Below, in pieces: positions 20,531 through 31,189 of a DNA stretch of 64,000 bases; the stretch's first letter is position 1; every line of letters starts with the position of its first letter. A model generated the notes under the pieces. That model had not been told where the DNA came from, did not search any database, and saw nothing but the letters and a program-made list of their open reading frames with translations. The stretch lies in contig OX336350.1 in assembly GCA_946902875.1 (NCBI GenBank), positions 19,520,048 to 19,584,047 on the forward strand, read 5' to 3'. A program made the translations under genes and the position numbers. This DNA comes from Nematopogon swammerdamellus. Its lineage: Eukaryota > Arthropoda > Insecta > Lepidoptera > Adelidae.

Positions 20531-20960
20531 TTGAGATGGAAAGGCCTCTCTGACTGCAGACAGTCGAGAGCTTCTCTCCCTAAACCAGACTGACGACGGT
20601 TGGCTCGGAAGCTAAATTAACTTGGGCCGAGCTAAGCTGAGAATAGCTGTTGGTCTGCAGGTCTATTCTTGTAAATTCTGACAGCGGATTCAGCGCTGAT
20701 GTGGCGCTGAGAGCCGCTTTGGTAAGTGGCTCTCAGCGCCACAACAGCGCTGATTCCGCTGTCAGAATTTACAAGAATAGACCGGCTGATGAGCGGCCAC
20801 TGCTCAGTAAATAAACCACACACCATGAGTTTTTCGGATAGCCCACTGTGCAGGGGATGCTTGGCTAAGGAAGAAACGGCCGAGCATGTTTTGTTGAGAG
20901 TGCAGTGCACTTGACAACCATCGCAGAGGGAGTATCTCTCTGCGATGGTTCTTAAGCCTC
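20530..20960 (+). pseudogene. LINE RNase H-region relic with a second palindrome
   Basis: 20659-20783 is a second copy of the 19963-20114 palindrome with a few differences. It continues into a frame reading RIDRLMSGHCSVNKP, FSDSPLCRGCLAKEETAEH and VLL, the conserved C-terminal part of LINE ORF2 after RNase H. A further small hairpin, ACCATCGCAGAG with its complement, lies at 20918-20952. Confidence 0.75.
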
Positions 20961-21159
20961 CATCTTCCGTTGCGGAGGTCTGAAGACACCTACGATGTGA
21001 GGGTTGAGGGACTACTTTGCAAATAGTTAGCAAATTGCAGCCAACCCCTATGTATAAACAAAAACAACAACTTATTGGAAATTTGATTAAGAAAATTAAG
21101 AATAAAGAATTAAGAAAATTTTACAATGACTAATGTGGGGCATGTGTGATGATGCGGAG

Positions 21160-21265
21160 TACTGACAGTTCTCTTCCTACCGTCGCATCAGGCAGAGGCT
21201 CATGAAGATGTGTCGTACATTGGGCCGAAACATCGAGCCACATAGCTTGGAGACGACCTTGAGTT
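21160..21265 (+). ncRNA. degenerate hammerhead-like ribozyme motif (Penelope-type tail)
   Basis: GGCTC (21197-21201) pairs with GAGCC (21235-21239) as stem I. Between them are ATGAAGA, a weak stem II, GAAA (21227-21230) and CATC. The core differs from CUGANGA at its first base, the C needed for catalysis, so I judge it inactive. The 3' part, GAGCCACATAGCTTGGAG, is shared with 17830-17850 (complement). Confidence 0.45.
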
Positions 21266-21825
21266 GAGCCGAGAAATTTTCAAATAATGACGTGGAACAT
21301 GTCAAACTTATTATCATTTCGGAAACCCCCACGGCTTATCACAGATTCACTCCACTTCAGATAAGAGGAATCATACATTATAGTGACATTAATTTATCCT
21401 AAACATGTTGCAACTAAAGGAAATTTTATGTAAATGTCAAATAGATAGTAAAATATGCTTCATCATCAATGATCTCATTCAAATAACGATCCACAGCATC
21501 ACCTACTGAGGCTGATCTCTGCATTAAGAGAACCGCGAAGTCCTCTTTTCTCGTACACCAGGGGAAGTCTCTTTCCAACTTGTAAATCTTGCACTACCAT
21601 TTTAAAATTTTAGTTTGATATTAGATAGTTTGATAAAAGATATTATCAATATCTATGCCCCTATGTTGTTCTTTTCTCGTTATTTCATTTTAAATTAAAT
21701 ATATATTTTTATTATAAAAATGTGAACATACAGCAATGTTAGGCCCAACTTTCAAATTTTTATATGGAAAACTATAAAAATAATAATTAAAGTTAAGACA
21801 TAGGGACCGTACCCTACCCGACTGC
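21266..21825. other. AT-rich, no gene recognised
   Basis: No supported coding segment or repeat family. Confidence 0.5.
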
Positions 21826-22150
21826 ACCGTGTGGGGCCGGTACTTTAAATGAATAGCCCCACTGCATCTCTCCCCGTGTATGTCGTAAAAGGCGACTAAG
21901 GGATATGACTCCCTTCTTATATTACTAGGTGGTAGGGTTTAACCCGCCCGGGTTGGTACCACCGCACTGAATGAAAGGTCGGTCGAAACGGCTATGTAAA
22001 TAGTTTGTGTTTTCCGTCCAGTTCAGTGTAGCCGGCACGATCGAAGGGAAGCACTGACATGGCACCTAATTCACCCGGTGTTATGAGCTGACATCACGGA
22101 TGTTGTAGGTGATGTACCCAACCGTGTCAGTTTCCATAAAAAAAAAAAAG
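21826..22150 (+). mobile_element. SINE-1 body with alternative 5' module
   Basis: Begins GCACCGTGTGGGGCCGGTAC and TGTCGTAAAAGGCGACTAAG instead of the tRNA/5S head, then the same body and 3' end as other SINE-1 copies, ending in poly-A. The body is therefore shared by two 5' modules. Confidence 0.8.
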
Positions 22151-22759
22151 GGACCCAGTACGCTTTTGTTAATAGGAAAAATATATAGGTATATCACTTA
22201 AATTGAGGAAGAATAAAGACATGAAAAAAGACTTCGCCTGAATGATGATTCACAAATATTTTGTAGGCAGTTGTGAAAATGGTTCGCAGTACACAATGCT
22301 CTTAACGAGCAATAAAATGGTACATAATTAGTTCTTAGTTCATGTTTAGACTAGATACAGTTTAGTACAGAGAGGGGGGAAAACTATAATTTTTATTGAA
22401 ATAAAACACCATAATTTGGCAAGCAAAAAACTAATGTATAATATCACAGGAGAATTGCCCTACTGATGCAGATTCTCTTTGCAAGTACTTTTTAATTAAA
22501 ATATAAAATTTGACATATTTGCACCTTTTAAACTTAACTGACGAACTCAAAAGAGTATATATTTTCTTCAGTGCTCACTTCACATAGAATTAAATTGACA
22601 TAACTGCATGGGCTCCTGGATTTATAGTTAGCGCGCACGTTCGTGGCCTCTGCGGGCGGAGGCCGATAGATTTTTAAACGATTATCCCTGTTTTGTCTTC
22701 GTACTTCAACCACTCAATAAAAAATTTGTTTTTAGTCCCGCACCGTCACTCATATTAAA
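22151..22759. other. AT-rich, no gene recognised
   Basis: No supported feature. Confidence 0.5.
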
Positions 22760-22940
22760 TTATTAAATCGGCTTACCGGTGCGATGAATGGCGAGCGCAT
22801 CGCTGCAGCTCCTGTCAGTGACGTGCTGGCTGCCGGAGGAGCTAGCACGTCCTCTTGAAAACGGGTCCCATAGAGGACTCGAAACGTCGAGCTGCAGCGA
22901 TGCGCTCGCCATTCATCGCACCGGTAAGCCGATTTAATAA
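22760..22940. mobile_element. fold-back element with perfect 52-bp arms
   Basis: 22760-22811 and 22889-22940 are exact inverted repeats (TTATTAAATCGGCTTACCGG at the outer end). The 77-bp loop carries GGGTCC and GGACTC that can pair, followed by GAAACGTCGAGC. This is the same hammerhead-like tail arrangement as at 17832-17885, more decayed in the core. Confidence 0.8.
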
Positions 22941-23324
22941 GGTAACACTCAATAAAACCTTATTAGATAAATAATTTAATGTCATAAATAAAAAAGAGGT
23001 TTCGTAAATATCGTTACTTTCAGAGATTGATTAACAACACTGTACATTCCATTCTCGCTTTCCTGCCGGAGGCCACGAACGTATGCGCTGACTGTACATA
23101 CATATAGCCCTAAATAAAAAATTTTGTGACTGGAAAATTTACATTTTTTAGTTTTAATTTTTTGATGGAAAGCATTATTTCATTCTACCATTCTACCTAT
23201 TCATACTGTGTTTCTTTCAGGTAGTTCTCCGGGTGTGCTTCTGGCAACCCTGACCACGGCTTTCCAGGAGTTAACTCAGTTTAGTTCTAAATGCATACTT
23301 TAGAAACCTATTCAGTAATACTGC
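22941..23324 (-). other. 3' flank of the cytochrome b561 gene
   Basis: AT-rich. The 3' untranslated region should lie here on the minus strand, but I cannot fix its polyadenylation site. Confidence 0.35.
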
Positions 23325-26300
23325 TCAATCACTTTTAACACTATCCTTTACACCATTTTCTTTCAACGCTTCCACGCTTCCATTCTGATCTTTCTCATCT
23401 TTGGGCTTGTCCTGATCTCTCGACATTAATTTATTCAAGATAATTCTTCCCGGACTCAGACTGAATACTGCAATTGAAACGAGACATACAGCCATTAGGC
23501 CATAGGCGACGGGCGCGGAAGTCCATTTGAAGAAGGTTTTCTTGTTGTATCCATACATGAGGCATAGAGTGGACAGGATGAAGGTGAGGGCGCCAGTTAG
23601 CGTGTGCAAAAACTTTATATTTCCCTTCCCAATGCCGAGCTCTTGCCACCAGAGGAAGACCACCCCGTTTAAGGAGCTGATTATGGTCATAATCAGCGCT
23701 AGTAGCCCTGCAAGAGAAATAAATTCAAGATAAATGCTATAAACTGTTAGATCTAAATTATTATTCTGTCTCATCGTGGAATTGTCTACCGGCGAGTATT
23801 TCCTTTTACCCTGGGGTCCAACGAGTAATAATGTGCAACAAGCGGCAGGTGGCCGAGTGGTTTGGGTATCGATTTCTCATGCGAGACGTCCGAGGTTCGA
23901 ATCCGGTCGGCGTATACCAATGAGTTTTTTCTGACGAAAAAATTTACGTGCATACCTGCTGCTTCACCATTCGGAACCGGTGTAAAACTGTAGGTCCCTT
24001 CCCCTTGCCCCTTACAAGGTGGTATGCTCAAATTGTAGCCGACTGGGTTGGTACCACCGTACTGGATGTAACATGGCCGCATAGCAGCCACGGTTGTGTC
24101 CAGTATATCCAGTATAGCTAGCAATCCAGGGAAGTCTCCGGTAGGGCATCTACCTCCTCAGAGATTATATTGGCTGGTAGGAGAATGTGCTTTGGCCCGT
24201 CCGACTCAGCCACCCATACCGGATTAAATAATAAAAAAACAAAATGTACCTATGAGGCCAACCATAATAAGGTGTAGCTGGATGGAAGATTCACGGTAAG
24301 GCAATACTATATTGAACTTGCATTGAAATCTTCTTTTTGCCCTCTAGCCAACTCAAATGCTCTGTGTATCCAACCGTTACAGCTTAAACCGACCAAGTGC
24401 GAGTCGAACTCGCGCACCGAGAGTTCCGTATCGCCATGTCATGGTCAGCGCCACTCACGCCATCTATGTATTTGTTAAAATACTTCATACTCTTTTCGGT
24501 AGATGGCGCGCATACACTTTTTAGTTTCTTGTATGGGGACCCCGTGAATTTTTTACTTTTTCTTATTTGTTTTTATATCGGCCATAATAACACATATTCT
24601 GTGAAAATTGCAATGGGCTACCTATTACGGTTCAAGAGATACAGCCCTCAGACCGACAGACAGACGGCGTAGGCTTAGTAATAGGGTCCCGTACGACGGA
24701 TACGGAACCCTAATTATAGATAAATCACCGACTACCCTCCGACTGACCCGGAGCGAAGGCAGCACTGGAAGCATCCTACAGAATATGGATAGGTAGAGAG
24801 AGGGAGGTCGAGAGCGGGACTGGTGGTTCCCCGCGTCCTAGTCAACGCAGACTAGCTGACGAGGGCTTGATGCGAGCCGAAACGTGAAGCATGCGCGGGA
24901 AGTTGAGAGTGGCCACTCGCTAGTCCCGACCTCGATTAACACCCTCCTCTACTGCCGATTAACCCGGATATGTTCGGTGAAGCCATGGCAAGCTTAGTTC
25001 CACACCTTCCTTCCTTCTTTACCTAAAATTCCATGAATAGAGTTGAAATGGTTCTCCTTGTAGCGGTAGATGATGCAAGTGGCAGCGACGACGCAGACCG
25101 CGCCCAGCACCTGTGTGATCCAGTGCAACTTCTTCTTGTTCGTGTTGGGGAAGAAGAAGATGTCCTTGTGCGCCATCGTGTGGATTATTAGCGTCCCGTG
25201 TCCCATCAGCACTTGGTACTGCAATAATTAAAAATATATCTACTTATCCCCACTGCATCTCTCACCATGCATGTCGTAAAAGGCGACTAAGGGATAAGGA
25301 CAAGATGCCGTGCTAAAGGGCGACAGGCTCGCCACCTCTCACCTTGGCACGGTACTTCCACCGAGTCACGCAGCAGGTGGGTCTTCGTGCCTTACTTGCT
25401 GCTTGATCGATTGAATCTTGTTCGAATACTCTGCGAAACGTGGTGGTCGGTTTTGTGCTGTAATTTACCAGAGTTCTTGCAGCACAACACCGATTACTCT
25501 GCTTACCCCGATTGTCGGGATTCAGCGTGTGTGATATGTATGTATGTATGTATGTAAAAATTATATATACGAGTAGTTAATAATAAAAAAATAAATTATA
25601 TAGAGAAATTTATGGGCATATAAATATAATATTAATATTATAATATATAAATATTATAATTAATATTATAATATATAAATATTATAATTAATATTATAAT
25701 ATATAAATATTTTTTGTAATGATCAAATAAAATAATTCCACGTTACAATATAAATACAGGGCACTATTCATGGAAATTACCATTGTGTTATCATTTTTTA
25801 TCAGACATGGTGTGCTTAACTATAACCACAACAAGGTCAACAAAGTTAGTATTAGCTATCAGTCCGGCTAGACTTTCACTGATTTCAGTTACCTACATAG
25901 CAACAAGCTAGCTATGGACAATAACTTGTAGTACTATCGTAGAATTCAAGGTCACTAGGTATAACTTTTTGTTACAATTGCATCTGTCGTCATGTATTTA
26001 TCTACCTCATTATATAAGGTCTTTTTTTTAGTAGGTAACGATACGCTAAGGGGTGTATGTGTATCAGATACTGATCACGTTCCCATACCAATTTTTTTTT
26101 TACGATATAAAAAACATACCTACTTATTAAGGTGAAATACCCCGCACTTCACATATTAAATTTGAGGAGTGAGTAGGTTTTTTATATTGTAAAAAAAAAA
26201 AATTGTATGAGAACGTGATCAGTATCTGATACACATACACCCCTTAGCGTATCGTTACCTACTAAAGAAAGACCTTATATACCTACCTAGTTGAGAAAAT

Positions 26301-27751
26301 TATATCTTTAAATGATAAAAATCCAATGCTATCGTACCGCTAAGCACAGCAACATATTATATTCTTTGGCACAGCAACCTGTCATTATTGGTTATCTCCA
26401 GATACATAGTTAGGTAACATATTATGTATAAGATAAGATAGTTAACATAAAATTATGAGATGATAGTAAGTAAAAGAAAGAACAAAAAAAAATTTTTTTT
26501 TTAATCTTTTCATAGGTCAACAGAAAAGAAATTGATTTATTTCCTCCTTTAAACATTGATAGCTAAAAAAAAAGAGTGGTAAAAAAAGGGATACACTAAA
26601 CATAATTATTTCAATTTTCAATTTATTTGGAAATTCAACAGTTTATAAGTAACCCAATTTTTATAACTGTGCACTTTGAGCTGCCAAAGTCGTTAGGTTG
26701 GCAGGATTGAATTCACCCCCCGCTCACCTCCCTGCCGACACCTATCAGTAAACCATATAAGTTACTCTATGCAGTAAACACACACACACAGCAAGGGCGT
26801 GTACTGATAGGCGTCGGCGGAGAGGTGAGGAATTAAGCGGGGGGGGTGAATTCAGTCCTGCCAACCTAAGAACTTTGACCGCTCGAAGTGCATAGTTATA
26901 AAAATTGGGTTTTATATCTATATTGCCAGAGGTTTTTTATATACATTCCTAAACTGGTAAAAGGTTTTCCCATATTTGCGTTCAAATAATTTAAGGAAAT
27001 TGATGTTGGTACATAATTACAAAAAAAATTGTACCAGTTTTTTGTTTTTTTTTTTATGGGAACTAACACGGGTGGCTACATCACCTACAACATCCGTGAT
27101 GTCAGCCCATAACACCGGGTGAACTAGGTGCCATGTCAGTGCTTACCTTCATTTCATGCCGGCTACACTGAACTGGACGGAAAACATGAACTATTTACAT
27201 AGCCGTTTCGACTGACGTTTCATTCAGTGCGGTGGTATCAACCCGGGCAGGGTGAACCCCGTAGAACCTAGTCAAGTAAGAAGGGAAGGGACCTACAGTT
27301 TTACGTGGAATCCGAACCACGGTCAGCCTCTAACGGTCGAACGGAGCTACCGAGGCTGACAAACAGTGCCGTAAAGCGAAGAAATTAATACAATAAACAT
27401 TTATTTAAAATAAAATAAAAAAGAGGAAAATAAATAAATAAAAAAATTATAAATTATATTAAGACTCATAAATAAAATAAAAAATTATACAGAAAACAAT
27501 TCACTCACCCCGATAATGCCAAAGATGATGTGCAACTGTATCGGAGTTGGCCACTCCTCCATATTGCTGAACACAACCCTCAGAGTCGCGGTCACTATCG
27601 TGCCGACCAGGACGTGCGGGATATATCTCCGGAACTTGCCGCGCTTCACTCTCTGCTTCTTCTTGCCGTCGTGACCCTTGTGCTCCTTGTCTACAATCTC
27701 ATTCTCCAGCCCTCCCTTGCTCTCTTTAGGAACTAAATTTTCAGTCTCCAT
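23325..27751 (-). CDS. cytochrome b561 domain-containing protein (CYB561D-like)
   Basis: Three exons, 27751-27509, 25218-25023 and 23707-23325, join with phases 0 and 1 to 273 residues, all with AG/GT borders. The N-terminal 40 residues are charged and unconserved (KKKQRVKRGKF). Six hydrophobic segments follow. The four heme-ligand histidines of the fold can be placed at H74 (IQLHIIFG), H113 (KKKLHWITQVLG), H143 (SIHGILG) and H181 (KFLHTLTGAL), spaced as in CYB561D1/D2. The family moves electrons across membranes from ascorbate to ferric iron or monodehydroascorbate, with two heme b groups. The charged C-terminal tail (DKPKDEKDQ) is cytosolic by inference. The start is the first ATG before the conserved part. 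The exact CYB561 subfamily is uncertain. Repeats fill both introns. Confidence 0.87.
23842..24240 (+). mobile_element. SINE-2, near full length, in the cytochrome b561 intron 2
   Basis: Starts GCGGCAGGTGGCCGAGTGG, B box GGTTCGAATCCGG at about 23894, body with CTGCTTCACCATTCGGAACC, ATACTGGA and CTCCGGTAGGGCATCTACC, and the 3' end CACCCATACCGGATTA before an A-rich tail. The cleanest + strand copy of this family here. Confidence 0.85.
24392..24712 (+). repeat. copy of the GACA-microsatellite repeat
   Basis: Matches 9365-9765 in order: GTGCGAGTCGAACTCGCGCA, CGCCATGTCATGG, AGATGGCGCGCATACACTTT, TACCTATTACGGTTCAAGAG, GACAGACAGACGG and CGTAGGCTTAGTAATAGG. Confidence 0.8.
24764..25012 (+). mobile_element. 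family E retroelement 3' end abutting an exon donor
   Basis: Matches 44661-44915: CACTGGAAGCATCCTACAGA, GGTAGAGAGAGGGAGGTCGA, then the tail with CTGACGAGGGCTTGATGCGA and GCCACTCGCTAGTCCCG, ending near 25012. It stops about ten bases from the 5' splice site of cytochrome b561 exon 2, on the opposite strand. Confidence 0.85.
25240..25555 (+). repeat. dispersed module with (GTAT)n tail
   Basis: Contains CATGTCGTAAAAGGCGACTA, GATGCCGTGCTAAAGGGCGA, GCAGCACAACACCGATTACT and ends in GTATGTATGTATGT. Other copies are at 43640-43935 (+), at 8740-8930 and 9200-9345 (-), and a partial one at 40115-40250 (+). Confidence 0.75.
25600..25720. repeat. AT-only tandem repeat, about 28 bp x 3
   Basis: The unit AATTAATATTATAATATATA plus AATATTAT is repeated about three times within cytochrome b561 intron 1. 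Confidence 0.8.
26013..26279. mobile_element. fold-back MITE
   Basis: Outer arms start ATAAGGTCTTTTTTTTAGTA and are matched at the right end by the complement with one or two differences. The pairing continues through AACGATACGCTAAGGGGTGT and TATCAGATACTGATCACGTT. About 100-bp arms, short centre, no ORF. Confidence 0.85.
26650..26911. mobile_element. fold-back MITE
   Basis: AACCCAATTTTTATAACT at the left pairs with its complement at the right end. Inner blocks GTTGGCAGGA/TCCTGCCAAC, GAATTCACCCCCCGCT and TGCCGACACCTATCAGTA pair as well. About 100-bp arms, in cytochrome b561 intron 1. Confidence 0.85.
27038..27360 (-). mobile_element. SINE-1 with shortened head
   Basis: Minus-strand poly-T and body as in 10412-10806. 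The head retains the terminal GCTACCGAGGCTGAC and the B-box side, but most of the 5S-like core is deleted. Confidence 0.8.
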
Positions 27752-28790
27752 TTTACTGGTAAATGTCTAGGTTATGTTTTTGGGAGGCAAAATGTAGTGT
27801 TTACTTATCGTCCAATATCGGACTAGTAAGTTAGTTACAAGATAAATTTGTGATACAAATTGTTTGATAAAATATTATGTACAAAATTACGGACAACCTA
27901 ACATGTGCAGTCAGTTTACAAGACTGACAGAATGAACTGTACTGCACAGAGTTGAATGAATTGAGTAGAGTGAGGGAGGAGTGAGTTGAACTGACTCACC
28001 CAGCTTGAGCTTGCTTAGTTCAAGGTCACAGTCACTGTGTGTACGTACGTACGCAATCTGTGTACGCGTGTGTGTGCGCCGCGTGGCCTCCACGCCTAGC
28101 GCCTGTGTAGTTGTATAACCTACTTTATGATCATTGTACAATAATCTAGTCAGATAAAGTGTGCACAAAAAACGCCCGATTGTTCACTGAACCAGTATGC
28201 AGGCATCGTATGCAGGATGTGTTACGATTTTGTAACAGTTTTAGTTAATTTCTTACGAATATCTTCTTTTATGTGTTGTGTGACGGGTGTTGTGTGAAGC
28301 ATAACGCATTTCTGCTTCGAGGAACAAAGAAATAGATACGGAGTTAGGGTATCAAAAATTGCCGCACAAAAGTGTCACTAGTTGGCATACTCCATAAGCC
28401 AGTTTTGTCTGTGGCTGGCTACGAATAAAAATCATAGGTGACTGTTATCATATTGGTGTCAGAATTTGTCAATTATTTTGTATTAAGACTGTGCATGTAT
28501 TTATTTTTTCCTACAAGGATTTCTGAGAAAGATGCCGCGTGAAGCGTTTAAGGAAAACCTATTTACTTCACCGCAGACAAAGGTGTAAAGTCCCTAACGG
28601 GAAACTTTAAGGAAAATGTGGTTGATATCGATAGCTGTAAACATTGTGAATAAAACCAATAATGAAAACTAGAACAATTTTATTATTTAACCGGCGGTTA
28701 ACATACACGCAGCTGGGGAACTTCATCAGTGAAAGAGCTCTCCTCGGCTTCTAATACTAATGTAATCGAATCATTAAGTACTATTTCCCG
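27752..28790. other. upstream region of the cytochrome b561 gene, no other gene seen
   Basis: Moderately AT-rich. The 5' untranslated region and promoter of the minus-strand gene should lie just above 27751, but no TATA box or initiator can be called with confidence. Confidence 0.4.
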
Positions 28791-28794
28791 GCAG

Positions 28795-29180
28795 CAAATA
28801 ATGCACATCGGGCTTTAGAAAGAGACAATCTGGTTGTAGAGCGTCGGCACAGATTACTAAATAGTTACTTCGTAACAGATAAATCACTCCATAGAAAAAG
28901 TTCCATACCTTCGGCTTTAATAGCCTAGTGCTTCACGTCGCCAATCGCTGCGTGCGAAAATGTACCTAAATGATCGAGTGTAATGTGCATTATTGCTTTG
29001 CAGCTGCGCGCATTTGCGTGGGCGAGCGTGTAGGTATGTTTCTCGCGACTGACGAATTTCTACTGAATTAGACCGCCGGCGGTGCACCGGGCGGTAGGTA
29101 TTTAGCGTGCGCAAGTACATAGAGTGCGCGAGGCCTGGCGTCGTCCCTGTCGCACAGAGACGTGCGAATTCGTGCGACAG
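28795..29180 (-). repeat. inverted copy of the 18960-19245 repeat
   Basis: TAGTTACTTCGTAACAGATA, ATCACTCCATAGAAAA, CCAATCGCTGCGTGCGAAAA and GCAGCTGCGCGCA match the complement of 18960-19245, and the copy extends further here. A short inverted repeat of GTCGTCCCTGTCGCAC occurs at 29138-29186. Confidence 0.7.
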
Positions 29181-30070
29181 GGACGACGCTCTACAACCGG
29201 ATGGTCTCTTTCTAAAGTCTGGACACGCTGTCATTATTTGCTGTTGGGAACTGTACCTCAATATAATTTAGAATAAAAATATTATTTTATACCGGGTTGT
29301 CTACTCAAGATCTGTGTCTCTATAGGAATACATTTCAATATTAAAATAATTTAATAGAATAATTTTCATTTAACCACTAGCTGTGCCCGCGGGCTCTGCT
29401 TGTGGTAAAGGATTTGGTTGAATTTTTCCAACTGCATTAACCTCGCACCCCACTGCTCGGCTCATACGAATAATAGCCTGATGCTATATAGTCTATGGAA
29501 GAACTTTTTATTTTAATTTAGTTATTAGTTTGCTTATACTTACTCTGTTGTTTTTTTTTTTAGTTTTTAATAATAATAATACATTTATACACGGTGTTAA
29601 CTTTTTTCGCGACATTTAAATTTTAATACCGAATATTAAACCATTTCGTATACTGATTATTTTGTGGTACTAAAAAATTAAATCTAAAATAGTTTAAAAA
29701 CATTTGCATATTTTCTTAAAAATTTTACCTCAGCGACAATTTCTCTTTGGAATGGTGTAGCGAGCGCCGCCGCGCGCCGCGCGCCTGCGACCGTGCGTAC
29801 CCAGCTGACTGACGACGTGTCGCGCGCTAGCTGTTGTATAGTGTCGATATGAATGTGATTTTTTTTATTTATTTGAAAAATTACCCAGCTTTCGATTTTT
29901 TTGGTAATGCAGTGCGATTCCTATTACGAAATACCATGATTTTATACCAAATATAGAAATTGAAAATTTTAAAACCAAAGCTAAAAAAAAAATTACCCCC
30001 TTTTTCGGCATCAGTATGTGACCCAAAACAACCCCCTTTCGGGAATGTTGCCTATTTAAGTTAACACCGT
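29181..30070. other. AT-rich with a GC island, no gene seen
   Basis: 29385-29480 contains the GCTGTGCCCGCGGGCTC motif, a dispersed repeat seen also at 49785. 29760-29840 is GC-rich. No coding signal. Confidence 0.45.
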
Positions 30071-30074
30071 GTAT

Positions 30075-30310
30075 ATACTAGCAGCTTGCAGCTGATGCGT
30101 GTAATTCACGTGTTGAGTGCACTGTTTTATGATAGATCTATTTTTTTTTTCTTACATTTTTTTTTTAATAATATTATTACTGTTTGTTTTTATTTTTGTT
30201 TATATTTAACAAATGTTTGTTAAGTAGATTTTTAAAACCATTCACTGAGATAGCACTTATCACTTCTTGTGGTAGCTTGTTCCAAGAGTCCAATACTCGG
30301 TTAGTTAGTT
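30075..30310 (-). pseudogene. CR1-like LINE C-terminal relic
   Basis: The minus strand reads NRVLDSWNKLPQEVISAISV then NGFKNLLNKHL, a classic end of a CR1-type ORF2. Confidence 0.75.
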
Positions 30311-30628
30311 AGTTATAATATTATATTATATTGCATAAACTGCAAGCAAATAGGTGTTTCCGCCACTGATGGTCCAACGGTACCATTGATGATACAATAG
30401 TATCATTATAAGCGACGGCAGCTGTTGGATCTTATATGTAGGGATATTTTGAAGAAATTGTTCCTACAGATACACAGATGTTGAGTAGGAAAGTCGTAAG
30501 TAAAAGTAAAATTGTTACTCAAAGCAAATGATTTTCAAGTCAGCCGAGAAGTTCCGTATGCTCTGAAAAGATGCTTACGTATTTTCTATTCTAGAAACAA
30601 CAAGGCGAGAGCAAAATTAATTTAGTTT

Positions 30629-31072
30629 ACAGATGTTTTATCTCACGAGCCCGGGTGAGCCATACTTGTAGTTGTAATGCGTATAGACACGCGCTCCTGT
30701 GTGCGTGTGAGTTTGCTAACGCTAGAGAGCGTTTCAACTAAATCTTCTATCTATCCACTGTCCTCCACTGTCTATCTGTCAAAACAGCGTTGAGGGTTGC
30801 TATGTGTACAGATTTACCCGTAATTATCGGTATTTACCGTATTTATTATACGGTAAATACCGATTAAATTATTAGGTAATATAATCTTTACAATCTGGCA
30901 ACACGAATTTAAGCACTGACAGTGACACTAACAGTGGATCCAACATAACGGCGAAGGGAAGATTTAGTTGAAACACTCTCTACCTGTACTTACGCACACA
31001 GGGGCGCGTGTCTATACGCATTACAACTACAAGTATGGCTCACCCGCGCTCGTCAGATAAAACATCTGTAAT
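30629..31072. mobile_element. fold-back MITE, about 440 bp
   Basis: Left ACAGATGTTTTATCT and right AGATAAAACATCTGT pair. The arms continue with GTGAGCCATACTTGTAGTTG, ATGCGTATAGACACGCGC and AACTAAATCTTC and their complements. The centre holds TATCGGTATTTACCGTA with a smaller palindrome. Confidence 0.85.
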
Positions 31073-31189
31073 TCAAAAGCTCCTTCGCACCTCATTAGAT
31101 TTCCACAAGTTGTAAATTTAATTAGATATTTTGGTAGAGCTCTGGTCACTAGTACAATTTGCCGCATTCTCCTGATGGAAGAAAGCGTT

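Noticed and set aside
25212..25218. Loss of the first heme-ligand histidine in the cytochrome b561 protein
   Set aside because: Exon 2 starts with YQVLM, which first looked like a replaced WHP motif. After joining exon 1 the histidine is found at H74 in QLHIIFG with the right spacing.
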